From Smallanthus sonchifolius (Eukaryota > Streptophyta > Magnoliopsida > Asterales > Asteraceae), in contig CM042044.1 of the NCBI GenBank assembly GCA_023525975.1, forward strand, positions 10,650,501 to 10,714,500: a stretch of DNA of 64,000 bases. The letters are read 5' to 3'. The position numbers and the translations under genes were made by a program. The notes beneath the pieces are model-generated. The model saw only the letters and a list, made by a program, of their open reading frames with translations. It did not search any database and had not been told where the DNA came from. Below are positions 34,985 through 47,176 of this stretch, in pieces. Each line of letters starts with the position of its first letter. The stretch's first letter is position 1.

Positions 34985-35345
34985 TTTATTTATTCAACTA
35001 CTATACCAAGTAAAAGAAAATTGGACCACTTCATCAAATAAAGTGAGACACTTGCTTCGATTCTTCAAAAATATCGCCTCATTTCTAAACTTCCAAATAG
35101 CCCACCAAGCCACAAAGATAATCGCTCCTAAAAGCTTCTTCTTAACACCTACAAGACCACATGTGTCGATCCAATCCATAAGATCATACGGGAATCTGAT
35201 CATGAGCCCCGAAACACCAAGTCAAGATGCCACCAAATCCCAAATCCTCCCCACCGTGCTACACTCCGAAAATGTGATTTACCGATTCAATCGCATCCTC
35301 ACACAACGGGCATAAAACGGAATGCAAGTCAACGCCTCTCCTATC
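34985..35345 (-). pseudogene. LINE (L1-type) ORF2 3' end, zf-RVT domain
   Basis: Minus-strand translation gives a zinc-binding RT tail. A cysteine pair appears in the frame HSVLCPLCEDAIES with VNHIFG after it; a frameshift follows, then MIRFPYDLMDWIDTCGL and IFVAWWAIWKFRNEAIF, a signature of the zf-RVT family in plant LINEs. Only the C-terminal end remains; the endonuclease and RT domains are absent, as expected of a 5'-truncated LINE. Confidence 0.7.
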
Positions 35346-35419
35346 CAAGTGATACTCTCCGAAAATGTGATTTACAAATGATAAGTCATCGGTGATACTC
35401 AGTTTTATTGTAGTATAAA

Positions 35420-36270
35420 TGGTTTTTTATTGTAGTATAACTGGTCCTTGTGAAAAAAATAGAAACTTTTATAAATTTTAGGGGTCAAAATATAACTCTT
35501 AAAATGGTAAAATATTCATTTCATCAAGCTTTAACAACATCTAATTGACCAAGAGACCATCTTTAATTAAAAGCAAACACTGTCGAGAGGGACCGTGATA
35601 ATCATAACCCAAAGGACCGATAAAAATGCAATTTACTCTTTTCTTTATTTCTAGGTGAAATGATTATTTTGTCCTTATAAAAACATGACATCGTTAGATG
35701 ACTAATTTAAACAGAAATCCAAATAAAAAGTTGTTTATGTTACAAGTTAAAGTAAAGAATATTAGTAATTTTTCTAAGTAGAAGATGAAATCCATAATTT
35801 TAATAAAGTTAAAAAAAACCATCATTATGGTTCACTTTTTATTGTGACTAACCTTGTTACTATATATTTTTGAAGTTTTTCTTAGCATTCCTTCCATAAT
35901 GTAATGATCAAACCTTCCAATAGTGTGTTAAAGGTGCAATGATAGATAGGGGCGATGATTGAGTAGTAATAGAGTGAGGATGACACAAACCATTTCCTTG
36001 CAACTTTTGTTGAGTTAAAAACACATGTATACATTGGTTTTGTGGTTGAGGAGCAATCATTGTTTAATGACAATGAGATTTAATAATTACAAATTGCTTA
36101 AAGGGTTAGATGGTTGATTTTCATTAGTTGTATCAAGTTGAACTCCCATTGTAGTTTTGTTTATATTTTTAAAAGTTTTAAATATATAATTATAAAAATT
36201 AGGTATATTTTAAAATGAAAAGTGTCAAAAAAAACTATTAAGAAGATTATAACCATTAGAATACATTTAC
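35420..36270. other. Intergenic, no gene recognised
   Basis: AT-rich. It includes a TTATTGTAGTAT repeat at 35410-35445 and phrases resembling the arms of the long-TIR elements (AATTTACTCTT at 35630). No coding sequence. Confidence 0.45.
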
Positions 36271-36274
36271 CAAA

Positions 36275-36440
36275 GGGGCTTGTCCTGACGGTACCCCGAT
36301 AATTTCCAAATGGATGGTCGCCAGTTCGAATCCGGGCCAAAACAAAAAATGGGTCAGTGCTCAGGTCAGGGGGTTTACCTAGTTTGGGTGATTCCTCCTG
36401 GTATGAGCTGTCCTGAATATTCTAGGTGTTGCCCCGAAAA
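36275..36440 (+). repeat. SINE-like unit with Pol III B-box
   Basis: AGTTCGAATCCGG at about 36332 matches a Pol III B box, and the unit ends in an A-rich tail (GAAAAAACTC). An A box is not clear and no target duplication was fixed, so the call rests on the B box and overall size. Confidence 0.4.
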
Positions 36441-36479
36441 AACTCAATTATCCTATAATATATAGGTATTGTTGCTTTA

Positions 36480-37150
36480 GACGATTTTTAATGTGCTTGA
36501 CTGATATAATATATAACTTCATCTTCTATGATTATCCCTTTGAACCCAAATTGTGACTATTTTATAGGAATGAGATGAAATTGTCATAGTGAGTTCACAA
36601 ATTCATTTACTAACATTTATTTCATAACTAACATAAATTTTTTTATACGAAGATAGAGATGGATTTTGTACGAGATTCAAAAGGACAAACATAATGGTGT
36701 CATTGCAACCATCATCATTGGACTCAAACATGTGATATACCATGAATGGGCAAAGAGAGAATGATTGAAGCATTAAACTCAATGCATCCACTTGCTTGAA
36801 AGGAATAAAATTAAAAATGTTATAACAACTTAATTTTTTTAGTATTAAATTTGATATATTAAGAGGGTATAATAACAACTAATAAGAGTTGGTTATGAAA
36901 TCCAACAATAAGGACCTGTTTTCTTGGAAAGATTTCATAAGAATTCAATAGAATTAAAATTTAAAGTTCATTCTTTTGCATGTTTGATGGTCCAAGAAAA
37001 GAACTGAAATTAAAATTAATTTCAACAAAATTCTTCAATTGATGAAATTCATGTTTTATTTTATGTAATAACCCTAGTTGTTTTAAGTTTTTTTTTTCTT
37101 AACATTTTTTGAAGATATTTGAGTTTGAATCTTTTTTTATATTTTGTTAA
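36480..37150. other. Intergenic, with a possible MITE fragment
   Basis: No coding sequence is seen. The part from about 36908, with its counterpart near 37640-37745 (ending GCATCCCCTTAG), may be the two halves of an older MITE into which the Helitron at 37151 was inserted; this is tentative. Confidence 0.3.
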
Positions 37151-37548
37151 CTAGGTTAGAATCCGGTGTATTACACGGGTTGAATAAATATAATGTATAT
37201 TTAGTAATAAGGATTTACATATTACATATTTATGACATATTACATATTTTTTTAGTAAAAATTTACAAACGTTATATAGTTATTTTTTAAATTTATTTTA
37301 TAAAAAATGAACGAAATGTTCAATTTATAAAAAAAAAATTTATGAGCAATCCTAACTTTTAAAAAACCATTTTATAAAAAAGAATTTATATAAATCATTA
37401 TTATTTAATATTAGAGAGACGGGAAACAAAAATTATAAATATAAATAAATAAATTTATGTATTTAATAGAAGAGAGAAACGGGAAAACACAAATTGAAGA
37501 GGCCTAGAATCATGTCATGTGTCCACTAAGAACTTTATTTATTAGATA

Positions 37549-37597
<49 letters not shown>
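37151..37597 (-). mobile_element. Non-autonomous Helitron, 447 bp (minus)
   Basis: On the minus strand it starts TCTATATAT at 37597. Farther in, after an (AT)n expansion, it reads CTAATAAATAAAG as in the other copies. It ends with the hairpin CCCGTGT/ACACCGG followed by ATTCTAACCTAG at 37151. The flanks are A and T in element sense. It is the same family as 20005-20451 and by coincidence the same length. Confidence 0.8.
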
Positions 37598-37599
37598 TT

Positions 37600-38116
37600 T
37601 TAAGAGGTAAGTTTGTCATTGCACATACTTTTACATTCCTATTCCATTAATAAATGTATCAACCATACGTATTATGGATTTTCAAAGTAATATTTTAAAT
37701 TCCATTTCAAATTTCAAAACATTCCGCAATATGCATCCCCTTAGATTGAATGGAAATTGTTACTTTTGGATTTAGTTTATAAATTTTCTTATTTTATCTT
37801 TACTAATCATTATTTTTTTACATTCAATAAGAAGTTAAATATTTTTATCAAACTATATGGTCAACTTAAATTTTATAAAAGTAAAAAATAGTCAAAACAG
37901 ATTTTCTAATGATGCTATGGTGTTAGGTGTCTTGACTCTAGCATGATTGCTTAAGGTATGCAAGTACCATGATGTAGGAGTCCAATCATCATATTTGCAA
38001 ATTGGTACCATGATATTTTATTCAACTATCTATGAACTAAACCTTGCTTTAGTTATAATAACTGATTATTTAATTTGTTTATGTTTCTTACATAATTGGA
38101 CAATAGTTATAATTGT
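37600..38116. other. Intergenic, no gene recognised
   Basis: AT-rich DNA between the Helitron and the hAT terminus; no ORF with protein features. Confidence 0.5.
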
Positions 38117-38795
38117 TAGGGCTGGCCCATTGGGCCTGCAGCAACAAACCCGTAGTGGGTCCAACATCTCGAGGGGCCAAAAAAAATTATATATATAATT
38201 TTTTAGGGTTTAAAAAAATTGGGTCTTTTTTAAAAAGTAATTGGGCTTTTTTTTAAAAAAATTGGGCCTTATTTAAAAAAAAAATTTGGCCCAAACCACA
38301 ATTCCACAATTGGGCCAGACCACAATTACACAAAATAGAAATCTATGCTGTTGGGCTTAAAAAATAGAAATATATGCTGTTGGTCCAGACCACAATTCTA
38401 CAAAGCTGTTGAGTGATCGACTTCATCAGCGATTCAGCCTCCACGACCAGAAGCTGCGCCTGCCTCCACCACTGCCCGCCGGACGCTGCTGCTGCCTTTA
38501 CCACTGCCGCCGGCCTCCGCCTTAAACCACCTGCCGCCGCCGGCCGCCTCTCAAAGGCTCAAACCTCCTTCCTTTTCCTTCCTTTAGTTAGGTTATTTTA
38601 CTAGATTGATTGAACCCTAATTTTATAATTTAAAATTGGGAGTTTTGTTGAATATTGTGCCTAAACTTTAATATAGAATTGTTAATAACTAAATGATTTA
38701 GCCCCTAATTTAGTGATTTTAATTTGTTAGGATGATTATTTGATATTAGCCCTAATTTTATTTTGATTTTATTTTGCATTTGATTTTAAGAAACT

Positions 38796-41700
38796 ATGCC
38801 TCATAAACAAGCATCTGGTGCTCAAAAACGTAAAGGAAACAACAAGATGAGAAAATGGTAAAGTCTCAAGCCGATGCCTTACTTAAGTTTTTACCTAAAC
38901 CGCCTCTTAAAGAGCATGTAGAAGTAGAAGTAGAAGTTGAAGAACATGTAGAAATAGAAGTGGAAGTAGAACACGCGGAATAAGAAGTACATGTTGAAGA
39001 TGCGGAAGAGCATGTTGAGCCTAATATAAATGAAGAGCAAGATAAGCATAATCCTCTTGATATATTTGATCCAAGAGTGTGGGATGGACTTAATAAGTAT
39101 GAGATTAAAGTTTTGGTCGAGAAAGGTCTGAATAGAGATAATAACGTACAATTTGGTCCGTACAATACCAATACTAGACGATTTTCAGCAGCTTTATATA
39201 CAAGAACTTTATCAAATATAGAGAAGGTTGATCGCCCATGGCTAGTTTATTGGAAAGAGACAGACAAGTTATATTGTTTATGTTGTAAATTGTTTAGAAA
39301 AGGGCCTCCGAGAGGTGCATTGGATGGGGATGGTTTTATAAATTGGCAAGAAGCCTTCCGTAGACTAAAACAACACGAACTTTCTTCGGAACATCTCAAT
39401 AATATGAATGTGTGGTTTGATATGCGTAATAGATTGAAGTTGAATGAAACAATCGATAAAATTCAACACGAGCAATTCAAGAAAGAAAGAGATTACTGGA
39501 TGCAAGTCCTTTTGCGAATCATTGCACTAGTGAAGTTTCTTGCTAAACATAATTTAGCATTTCGTGGATCAAAAGAAAAGTTGTATCAAAAAGGTAATGG
39601 TCTTTACTAGTTATTATTTTTTCCACTTAGTGTATTTAATTGTTTTCACTAATTCCACTTCTTATTTGTTGATTGTGTTTAAAAGGTAATGGAAATTTCT
39701 TGGGCCTCGTTGAAATGTTGGAAGAGTTTGACCCGGTTATCAAAGAGCATGTGCGATGGATTACAAGTAATGAGCTTCATGTGCATTATCTTGGACACAA
39801 GATCCAAAATGAGTTGATACTTATGCTAGGTCACGAAATAAAAAAAAGAAATCATCAAGAGCATAAAGGAAGCAAAGTACTACTCAATCATACTTGATTG
39901 TACTCCCGATTCAAGTCACCAAGAACAGATGACTTTAATAGTAAGGTATGTAAAGTTTTCATCTAGTTATGTTAGTGTCGAGGAGTCGTTTTTAGGGTAT
40001 TTGAGTGTTAATGATACTATCGGTAGCGGACTATTTGAGATTACACATAAGGAGTTAGAGTCTCTAGATCTTGAAATTGATGATATACGTGGTCAAGGGT
40101 ATGACAATGGAGCAAACATGAAAGGAAAACACCAAGGAGTGCAAACAAGATTTTTAAAGAAAAACCCTAGAGCATTTTACACTCCATGTGGTTGTCATTC
40201 TCTTAACCTTACCTTATGTGATGTGGCTAACAATTGTCTTAAAGGAAATAAGTTTTTTGGACACATCCAACGGATTTATACTATATCTGCAAACTCCATT
40301 ATCCGGTGGCAAATTTTAACAGATAATGTTAAAGGTTGGAGTCTTAAGTCATTATCTCAAACTCGTTGGGAAAGCCGTGTTGAGAGTGTTAAGGCTATAA
40401 AATTACAACTTTTTGATGTACGAGAGGCTTTAATTCAAGTTGGAGAAAAAAAGATGGTGATGCTGCAATTGCAGATGAAGAATGTTCACTAGCAGAAAAT
40501 GAGCTTGGACGATTTGATTTTTTGGTATCAATTGTGATCTGGTATCAAGTCTTAAACCAGGTGAATATAGTGAGCAAAAACTTGTAATCAAAGGATTATG
40601 CATCTGGATACTGCTATAAAAGAAATAAGTAGATTGATTGAGTACTTCAAGGAGTATAGAGTAACGAGTTTTCAAAAGTGATTGATGAAGCTAAGGAGCT
40701 TGCTATGGAAATGGATATTGATCCGGTATTTAACCAAAAGCGTGTGATTAAAAGGAAAAAACACTTTGATGAAAGTTCAAGTAGCCAGGATTGTTCATTT
40801 ACACCTGAAGAAAATTTTAGAGTTAATTATTTCTTATTTCTCGTTGATCAAGCTATTGCTTCTCTTGAGACCAGATTTGAACAATTCAAAACTTATGAGA
40901 AATTATTTGGTTTTTTGTTTCCGCATAAGCTGAGGGTAATTGAAGATGAAGATCTTAAAGTGTTGATAAGTGACCAAAGTTTCACGCATTAAAGGGTGCA
41001 ATATGTTATATTTATGCAAATTAATATGGGGAATACAAAGGTTTTGTGTAGCTATGCATGTGCAGGTGTTGGAAGCTTAATGTATGATTTTAGAAGAGAT
41101 TATGCGAGAGATGCAAGAGTTGGATGGAAGACGGAGGAAACGGGGCAAAAATGCAGGAGCCAGCGTAAGCCTACGCCACCTGGCGTAATCCTACGCCACC
41201 CAGCGTAAGCGTACGCCGCCCAGCGTAGGCCTACGCCTAACCAATTCTTTCACAGCAAGTTTCAGGGATTCGGTGTAAGCCTACGCCACCCCAGCGTAAG
41301 CTTACGCCAGTTACGTTATTTTGAAGTGGATTTTCGGGAAACTGCCGATTTTGAGAGTTTAAGTGGGGGTTTCTTTCCCAAATTCGGAAAAAAACCCTTT
41401 TTGAGAGCAGTTTTTGGGCGATTTTGGGAGTTTTGGAGGCTAGAAACATATTATTGAAGATCGGTATCAAGAAATTGAAGAATCGAAGATGAATTCCACA
41501 ACCATGAGCGGCTAATCCACCGATAATCATTCCCGGGTGGATTGTTTGTAAGTTTTTAGGGTTTTTATCATATGCTAGCTTTGAGAAAACAATTCTTGTA
41601 AGCGTTTGGTTTGAAACACTTGAATCTTTGTGTTTAGTATGGTTATGAACTCACGGGAGTCGATAAATTCTTGCACCATTGACCCCGTTAGATGATAATT

Positions 41701-42574
41701 GCTATGAACTTTGATTTGTGTTGAATCTATTAATTAATCTAATTCTATATTGCATACATTTGTCTCGATTTCATTCGTGAATATTGTTTTACACTATTTG
41801 CCGATGATGTATGAATGTTGATGTTCTTGGTTAGATTTTGTTAAATTGATTTGGATAACCATTTGATTGTTTGAACTCATATGTTGGTGTGATAATCCCT
41901 AATTACTTGTGAACTTGAAACCCGAGTGTGATTCCTTTTTAATTATTGTTACAATCTAAATCGTTTGTTTGGTACTTGATTACTATTGGTCATAATTGTT
42001 AGTTGATAATCCTTGTTTGTTGAGTTTGATAAGTTTCACCTAAATCATTGCTTGTGTTTGGTCAGAAAGACCCATTGTCACTTCATAAATCGCATTGTTA
42101 ATTGAAGTTGAGCACCGACCACAAACTCTTCGTGGTTCGACACCCTTCTTACCCTAACTAGTTTAAGGTGATTATGATACTCTAATTCTTTATCTTTGAC
42201 CGGTCCCTTCGACACCGATCAGATGTCTTGTCAGTTGCTTGAAAAAGGAACTCAAGTTTGAAGGAATATCGGATATTAATGTTAATGAACTTTATATAGA
42301 GTTGAAGCTATTTGAGACATCAAGAACAACTGAATTTAGCAACACTATAGATGTTTTGAACCATTTGAGAGACTTCCCTCATTACCTAACTTCATGTGTT
42401 GCATATAGAATATTGTTGACAATTTCAGTCACAGTGACATTTGCAGAAAGGAATTTTTCTAAATTAAAGTTATTGAAATCTTACTTGCGGTCCACTATGT
42501 CTCAAGAAAGGCTTAACGGATTGGCGATAATTGCTATCGAGAACGAAGTGTTAGAGAGTATAAACTGTGAATAG
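38796..42574 (+). pseudogene. hAT transposase (zf-TTF / DUF4371 / hATC type), broken
   Basis: From ATG 38796 the reading gives an acidic, repetitive N-terminus (VEVEVEVEEH). Then come a TTF zinc finger (PWLVYWKET, LYCLCCKLF), a DUF4371-like core (ILDCTPDSSHQEQ, GQGYDNGANMKGKHQG) and the hATC dimerisation domain (VAYRILLTISV, FAERNFSKLKLLKSYLRSTM). A GT-AG intron at 39594-39685 keeps the frame. Frameshifts lie in A-runs near 39845 and 40450, stops follow near 40585-40620, and a 1258-bp solo LTR separates core and hATC. It cannot make a working transposase. Confidence 0.88.
40964..42221 (+). repeat. Solo LTR, family D (copy 2), inside the transposase gene
   Basis: It starts TGATAAGTGACC and ends CGACACCGATCA. 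The flanks are AGTGT (40959-40963) and GATGT (42222-42226), which differ by two transitions. Leaving out the LTR and one duplication rejoins the transposase reading frame exactly (DLKV into SCQLLEKE), which confirms the boundaries. Between 41161 and 41310 it has six hairpin words of the form GCGTA-n4-TACGC. It is longer than copy 1 (1001 bp). Confidence 0.85.
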
Positions 42575-42650
42575 GTGATTAAAGAATTTGCAGCGAAGAA
42601 TGCTAGACGAGCTACACAAATCATCGGTTAGATATTACGGTATGTCATTC

Positions 42651-43470
42651 TGATACTATGATTTTGTTATGTCTATGCTATAACGTTAATTGTCGTTAAA
42701 AAAATTAGTTTATAAAATTATATATTTTGTTACGTGCCTTTTTTTATTCGAATCCTCGAAACCGGTGTTAACATATAAAACAATCAAAAGTAAAACAATT
42801 TACGAGGAGTAACTTGTACATAACAAAATTATTCGTACATATTCATACTTTGAAAACGTGTATCATGTATTATTTACTGCTTGTACCTTTTGTGTTGTAT
42901 TGTGCATCTACTAATGCTCTCGATCTAACAAATCAAGATCGATAATGCATCTTAATTTTTTTTAAAACAATTCATAATCTACTCGTATAAACCACATATA
43001 CATGCATCTTAAATAGAGGCAAGACATGTTACGATGAGGATGTTGTCATGTGGACATGATGCATTTTAATATGGTAAAGATCTAAAAATTGTAATTTCTT
43101 AAAGTTGGTAGGGGTATTTTGGTAAAAGTCTTTTACTTTGTCATTATTGAACATAGCTCAGGGAAATGAGCATATGGTCAAATTCATATCTCAGTGTCCT
43201 TGGTGTTTTTTTGTTGCATTCATGACTCAAATTATAAATTAGATCGGTTTAGTAGGTAAATGATTTAAATTTGTGGGAGGATGTAGTATATGAAAACCGG
43301 TGTCACGTGACATCGGAAAAACTATTTGTATATGAGGTTCGAGTAACACAATTTACAACCATAGTCTAACTATAGATTCAACTTCTCTATTATTATTATA
43401 AGAACACAAGTACCAATAAATATTTTACCTTTTATTCCAAAAAAAATGGAAATAAAATTGAATTTATTAA
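42651..43470. other. Intergenic, no gene recognised
   Basis: AT-rich DNA with no coding sequence or identifiable element end. Confidence 0.5.
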
Positions 43471-43508
43471 AGGAAGAGTTTCGTATATATCCTTACAAAC
43501 TTTCAAAA

Positions 43509-44014
43509 TCTTACTACTCTAATAAATGAAAATCTATTCAGGACACGTGTCACTCTTTGGTTACTCCTCATCTTTATTTTTTTACCTCTCTCTCCTATAA
43601 AATATTAGATTTTCTATTTCTCTCTCCTATTAAATAATAATCTTTATATTAATAAATCTAATTACGAATACTTATTATTTAATTATAAATAGTTATTATA
43701 TCATCAATCAAATTAACTTAGTATCAAATAACATTTATCAATTAAATTAAAAAATTAATACTTAGTTGAAAAAAAAATATTTTAAAAACTAACTTAACAG
43801 ACCTTATAACTGTCACGCCAAATTACATTTTTTTAAAACATATTTTGACAAATGTGTTTGTTAACAAATTACATTATATTTTATTCAATCGGTGTAATAT
43901 ACTGGTTTATTCAACCAGTGTATTGCACGGGTTTTTAAAGATATTAAATTTTTATTACTAAATATATAACATTTTATTTATTTAACCTGTGTAATACACG
44001 AGATTTTAACCTAG
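43509..44014 (+). mobile_element. Helitron, 506 bp, with a duplicated 3' tail
   Basis: It starts TCTTACTACTCTAATAAATG (a diverged family start) and ends with CCTGTGT/ACACGAG followed by ATTTTAACCTAG. The sequence outside, AAAAT before and TATCATATA after, rejoins a repeat whose uninterrupted counterpart lies at 47290-47345, supporting the boundaries. Additional hairpin-like tails near 43888 and 43914 suggest the 3' end was duplicated. Confidence 0.7.
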
Positions 44015-44169
44015 TATCATATATATATATATCCAAACCAAATTAAAAATCTCAAATATACCCATATAAAACTTCTTAAACATCAAATATATCTAAATCA
44101 AATTCAAAATATCATGTATACCCGTAGAAGCATTCTAAATATCATATATACTCAAAACAATTTTGAAAC

Positions 44170-45786
44170 AGTAAACTGCATTTTTCGTCCCTAAGTTTTG
44201 ATGGTTTTAACATGTTCAGTACACCGCTAACACTCTGAGTCCCTGAAGTTACATTTTTGAACGCTTTTAGGTTAATTTCGTTAACTTTGTTAAATTTTTC
44301 AGTTAAATAATGTCAAATGACCAAAGTACCTTCTTCATCCCCACTCCACCACCACCGGCCGCCACCACTACCGGACGACCACCACCAGCCACCACCCCCA
44401 CCCACCTGTATCTCTCTCTTCCGGCAACCCCTTTCCGGCGGGCGAACACCACCTGCAAACAGGAAAGACGAAGGTGGAGGCGACTTCAGTAGGATTAGCG
44501 ACAGTGACATCATCCAACGATGGTGACGTTCGGGTGGAAAGGAAAGTGCAACAGCTCCGGTCCAGATGGTAGATGTGCTGGAGGACGACTAGGGTTCCTC
44601 CATAGACAGAAGATGACGATGGCGCGGGTCTCTCCGGCGGCTAGGGTTCCAACGACAGGGGTGGTGGAAACCAGTGGCAGACCCAGAATTTTTTTCTATG
44701 GGGGTCGAAAATTTTTGTGGTTGGTTGTCTATCATTAAATATTAAATTTTTTCAGTCTGGTTCAAGTCGGGTCGGGTCACTTAGAACACATTATCACTAA
44801 TTATAATTAGCAAATAGTACATATGGCATATCTTATAACAAAATAATATAATAAACAAAATTTAGAGGAAAATAAAAAAAGTTACCTGAAATCGTGAGGA
44901 GGCAACGGCGCAAAAATGTGAATAGTGAATCGACTAGTATAGCTAGAATCGTAAATTTGTAATTAGCGAAGAGGTTTGAAATCGTGAAGAGGCATGGCGG
45001 GAATCATGATTAACAAATTGTTGTTCTTCAGATTGCGTGAAACCCATTGTGAGAATCATAATGGGTTAATTAAATGTGAGTTTAAATGACTAAGTTTTTT
45101 AGTCCAGTTTATTCCAAATTCCTAATTAAGTTATTAGTTTAAATGGATGTCGGTGTTAAAAATTAAATTTTCTTGGGGTCGGTGTTAAAAAATATTTCTT
45201 TTGAGGGGTCGGTAAAAATTTTATGGGGATCGGTCAAGATTGTATCGCATATATAACAAATAGAAAAAAAATTCCATCGGGGTCGGCCGACACGCCTAGC
45301 AAAGGCTAGGTACGCCTCTGGTGGAAACCACCATCAACTGCGACGGTGACGACGCTGGATGGTGACGAAGACAACTTTGTGTGGTGATGGTGACAAGGAA
45401 CATGGATGTTTTTCCGGTGACATTTTTAAGGTTCCAGCGACAAACCTTTTTTTTTCGGCGAACCCGTCTTTCCGGTGAGTTTTATTTCCTGTTTTCGTGT
45501 CATTCAGGGTGTAACACATGAATGTTATTTCCTGTTTGCAGGTGGTGGTCGGCCGCCAGAGAGGGGTCGCCGGAAGAGAGGGAGGCAAGTGGGTGGGGGT
45601 GGTGGCAGTTGGTGGTGGAGTGGGGATGAAGAAGGTATTTTGGTCATTTAACATGATTTAACTGAAAAACTTAACGAAATTGAACTAAAAGCGTTAAGAA
45701 ATGTAACTTAAGAGACTCAGAGTGTTAGGCGTGTACTGAACTTGTTATAACCATCAAATCTCAGGGACGAAAACTGCTGGTTACTC
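44170..45786. mobile_element. Long terminal-inverted-repeat element (Mutator-like MITE)
   Basis: The arms 44170-44465 and 45535-45786 are inverted copies. Both read inward as AGTAA-CTGC or AGTAACCAGC, TTTTCGTCCCT, GTTCAGTACAC, CTAACACTCTGAGTC, and on to a CACC-rich segment. The flanks AATTTTGAA and AATTTAAAA could be a diverged 9-bp duplication. There is no transposase. A hAT MITE is inserted in the centre. The proline- and histidine-rich ORFs predicted in the arms are products of the CCACC repeats. Confidence 0.75.
44672..45320. mobile_element. Non-autonomous hAT element, 649 bp, exact 8-bp TSD
   Basis: The ends CAGTGGCAGACCCAG and, inverted, CAGAGGCGTACCTAG form hAT-type terminal repeats. 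The flanks are GTGGAAAC on both sides (44664-44671 and 45321-45328), the 8-bp duplication characteristic of hAT transposases. It has no coding capacity. Confidence 0.92.
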
Positions 45787-45815
45787 AATTTAAAATATCA
45801 TATATACCATTCTTT

Positions 45816-45930
45816 TTTTTAAGACAAATTTCTTAATTCATATGGGAGTGGGACTTGAACCCATAACCTCCTTAATCCTTAGTGTTCTTAGAGGATTTTC
45901 CTCTACCAATGGACCACCAAACCCATTGGC
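45816..45930 (-). repeat. Short tRNA-derived SINE, 115 bp, 16-bp TSD
   Basis: The minus strand carries an A-box-like TGGTCCATTGGTAGAGG and a B box GGGTTCAAGTCCC, and ends in an A-run (the T-run at 45816 on the plus strand). Both flanks read ATATATACCATTCTTT (45800-45815 and 45931-45946), a 16-bp target duplication typical of LINE-mobilised SINEs. Confidence 0.85.
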
Positions 45931-46284
45931 ATATATACCATTCTTTAATAATTAAAATATCATGTTTATCAATATTAATTAATTTCGTTAAAAAATTTAT
46001 AATATGTTTGTTATACCCATAATTTTCTAAAACTTCAAATTTAGCTATTTTTAACTTTTTATCATATTTTTCTCAACATTTTAGTGAGATCTGAGTGGAA
46101 CCAAATTTTATTTCCAATACAATCTTGACAAATCTAATAAATTCGGTTGATGAGTTTCAATTGGAATCAAAATTTATTTCCAAATAATTGTTTGATCTTG
46201 CAAGAATTTCATATATACCCTATACACTTCCTAAAACACACTTTTATTTTTAGAAAATTTAAACCCAAATTTTCTAGGTTAAAT

Positions 46285-46362
46285 AAACCATACCTTCGGC
46301 TTATCGGATTTAAACCCCCAACCTTTTGGTTGAAAGGCACACCATTTAACCACCAGCCCGTT
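46285..46362 (-). repeat. tRNA-related SINE-like fragment
   Basis: The minus strand reads CTGGTGGTTAAATGGTG (A-box-like) and, about 40 bases on, GGGGGTTTAAATCC (a decayed B box). Ends and target duplication could not be fixed. Confidence 0.5.
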
Positions 46363-46843
46363 GATAATATTTTTTCTTCAAATTTTGTAGGAACGGGTTA
46401 TTAGAATTTCATTGGGGAATAAAGTTTTAGTTGTAATAAATTCCAAAAAATTTCAAGATAAAACTTGATAAGTTTAATATAAAAGTAAGTATTTTTTAAT
46501 AATTATATTCATCGAGGTTTTTAGCTAGTTTATTGATGTGTAACATCATTTTTCATAAATTAAAAGATAATTATATCTATTAAAAAATTATAATTGTCAT
46601 AGTAAAATTTATAAAAAACAATTAAAATAAATATACTACTAACAATAATAATAATAATAATAAATAATAAATTAAAAATAGTAAACTGAACTTTTAAAGT
46701 TTCGAGAAAAATAAAAGATTGAATTGTTATATTTCGAGTTTTTATAATGAAATAAATCAAAATTTGATAAATCTAAAGGTATATATATATGATATTTTGA
46801 ATTTGGTTTGGATATATATGATACTTAGAAAGATATATAAGGG

Positions 46844-47176
46844 CCAAAGAGGTTGTGGTGTAGTAGTTGAGGGTGAGGCCCGAAGTCTCAAGGGACCCGG
46901 GTTCGATCCCTGCCACCACCATTAATTTCTGCGGCATCGCAAATGAGGCCTCTTAGGCTAATGCACCAGGGTTTTACCCCACGCTGATCCAGGGTTCGAG
47001 CCTCGGCTCTCTCTCAAGCCCAGAAGGGGCCGTATTGGGTGAGGTTTTTCCTTGAAAGCTCTCCAACTAAGTGGGCCCGGTTAAGACAACATATTACGGA
47101 GTTGGACGAGGCTCTCCCATGTGAACGGGGAGGGCGTGCGACGTCACAACATTCAATGTTCGCATTTCAAAAAAAA
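46844..47176 (+). repeat. tRNA-derived SINE, 333 bp, 13-bp TSD
   Basis: An A-box-like TGGTGTAGTAGTTGAGGG (46856 onward) and a B box GGGTTCGATCC (46899-46909) lie at Pol III spacing. The 3' end is an A-run. The flanks AGATATATAAGGG (46831-46843 and 47177-47189) are a perfect 13-bp duplication. A second B-box-like AGGGTTCGAGCC at 46991 hints at a dimeric origin. Confidence 0.9.

Larger units (their letters stand above)
38117..42650 (+). mobile_element. hAT transposon relic (TTF-zinc-finger type)
   Basis: A terminus-like TAGGGCTGGCCC at 38117 resembles the hAT end CAGGGCCGGCCC seen at 58438. It is followed by GC-rich leader sequence, a transposase pseudogene and an intruding solo LTR. The right terminal inverted repeat was not found, so the element is truncated or decayed on that side. 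Confidence 0.65.

Noticed and set aside
38413..38604. 63-codon GC-rich ORF as an independent gene
   Set aside because: It lies in the leader between the hAT end and its transposase and is made of CCGCC-type repeats with no domain.
44310..44526. Proline- and histidine-rich ORFs on both strands as small genes
   Set aside because: They fall in the CCACC-rich arms of a long-TIR element and have mirror ORFs in the other arm.
46899..46909. Pol III B box as a tRNA gene
   Set aside because: No cloverleaf closes around it; the A-tail and target duplication identify a SINE. The same applies to 45816-45930.
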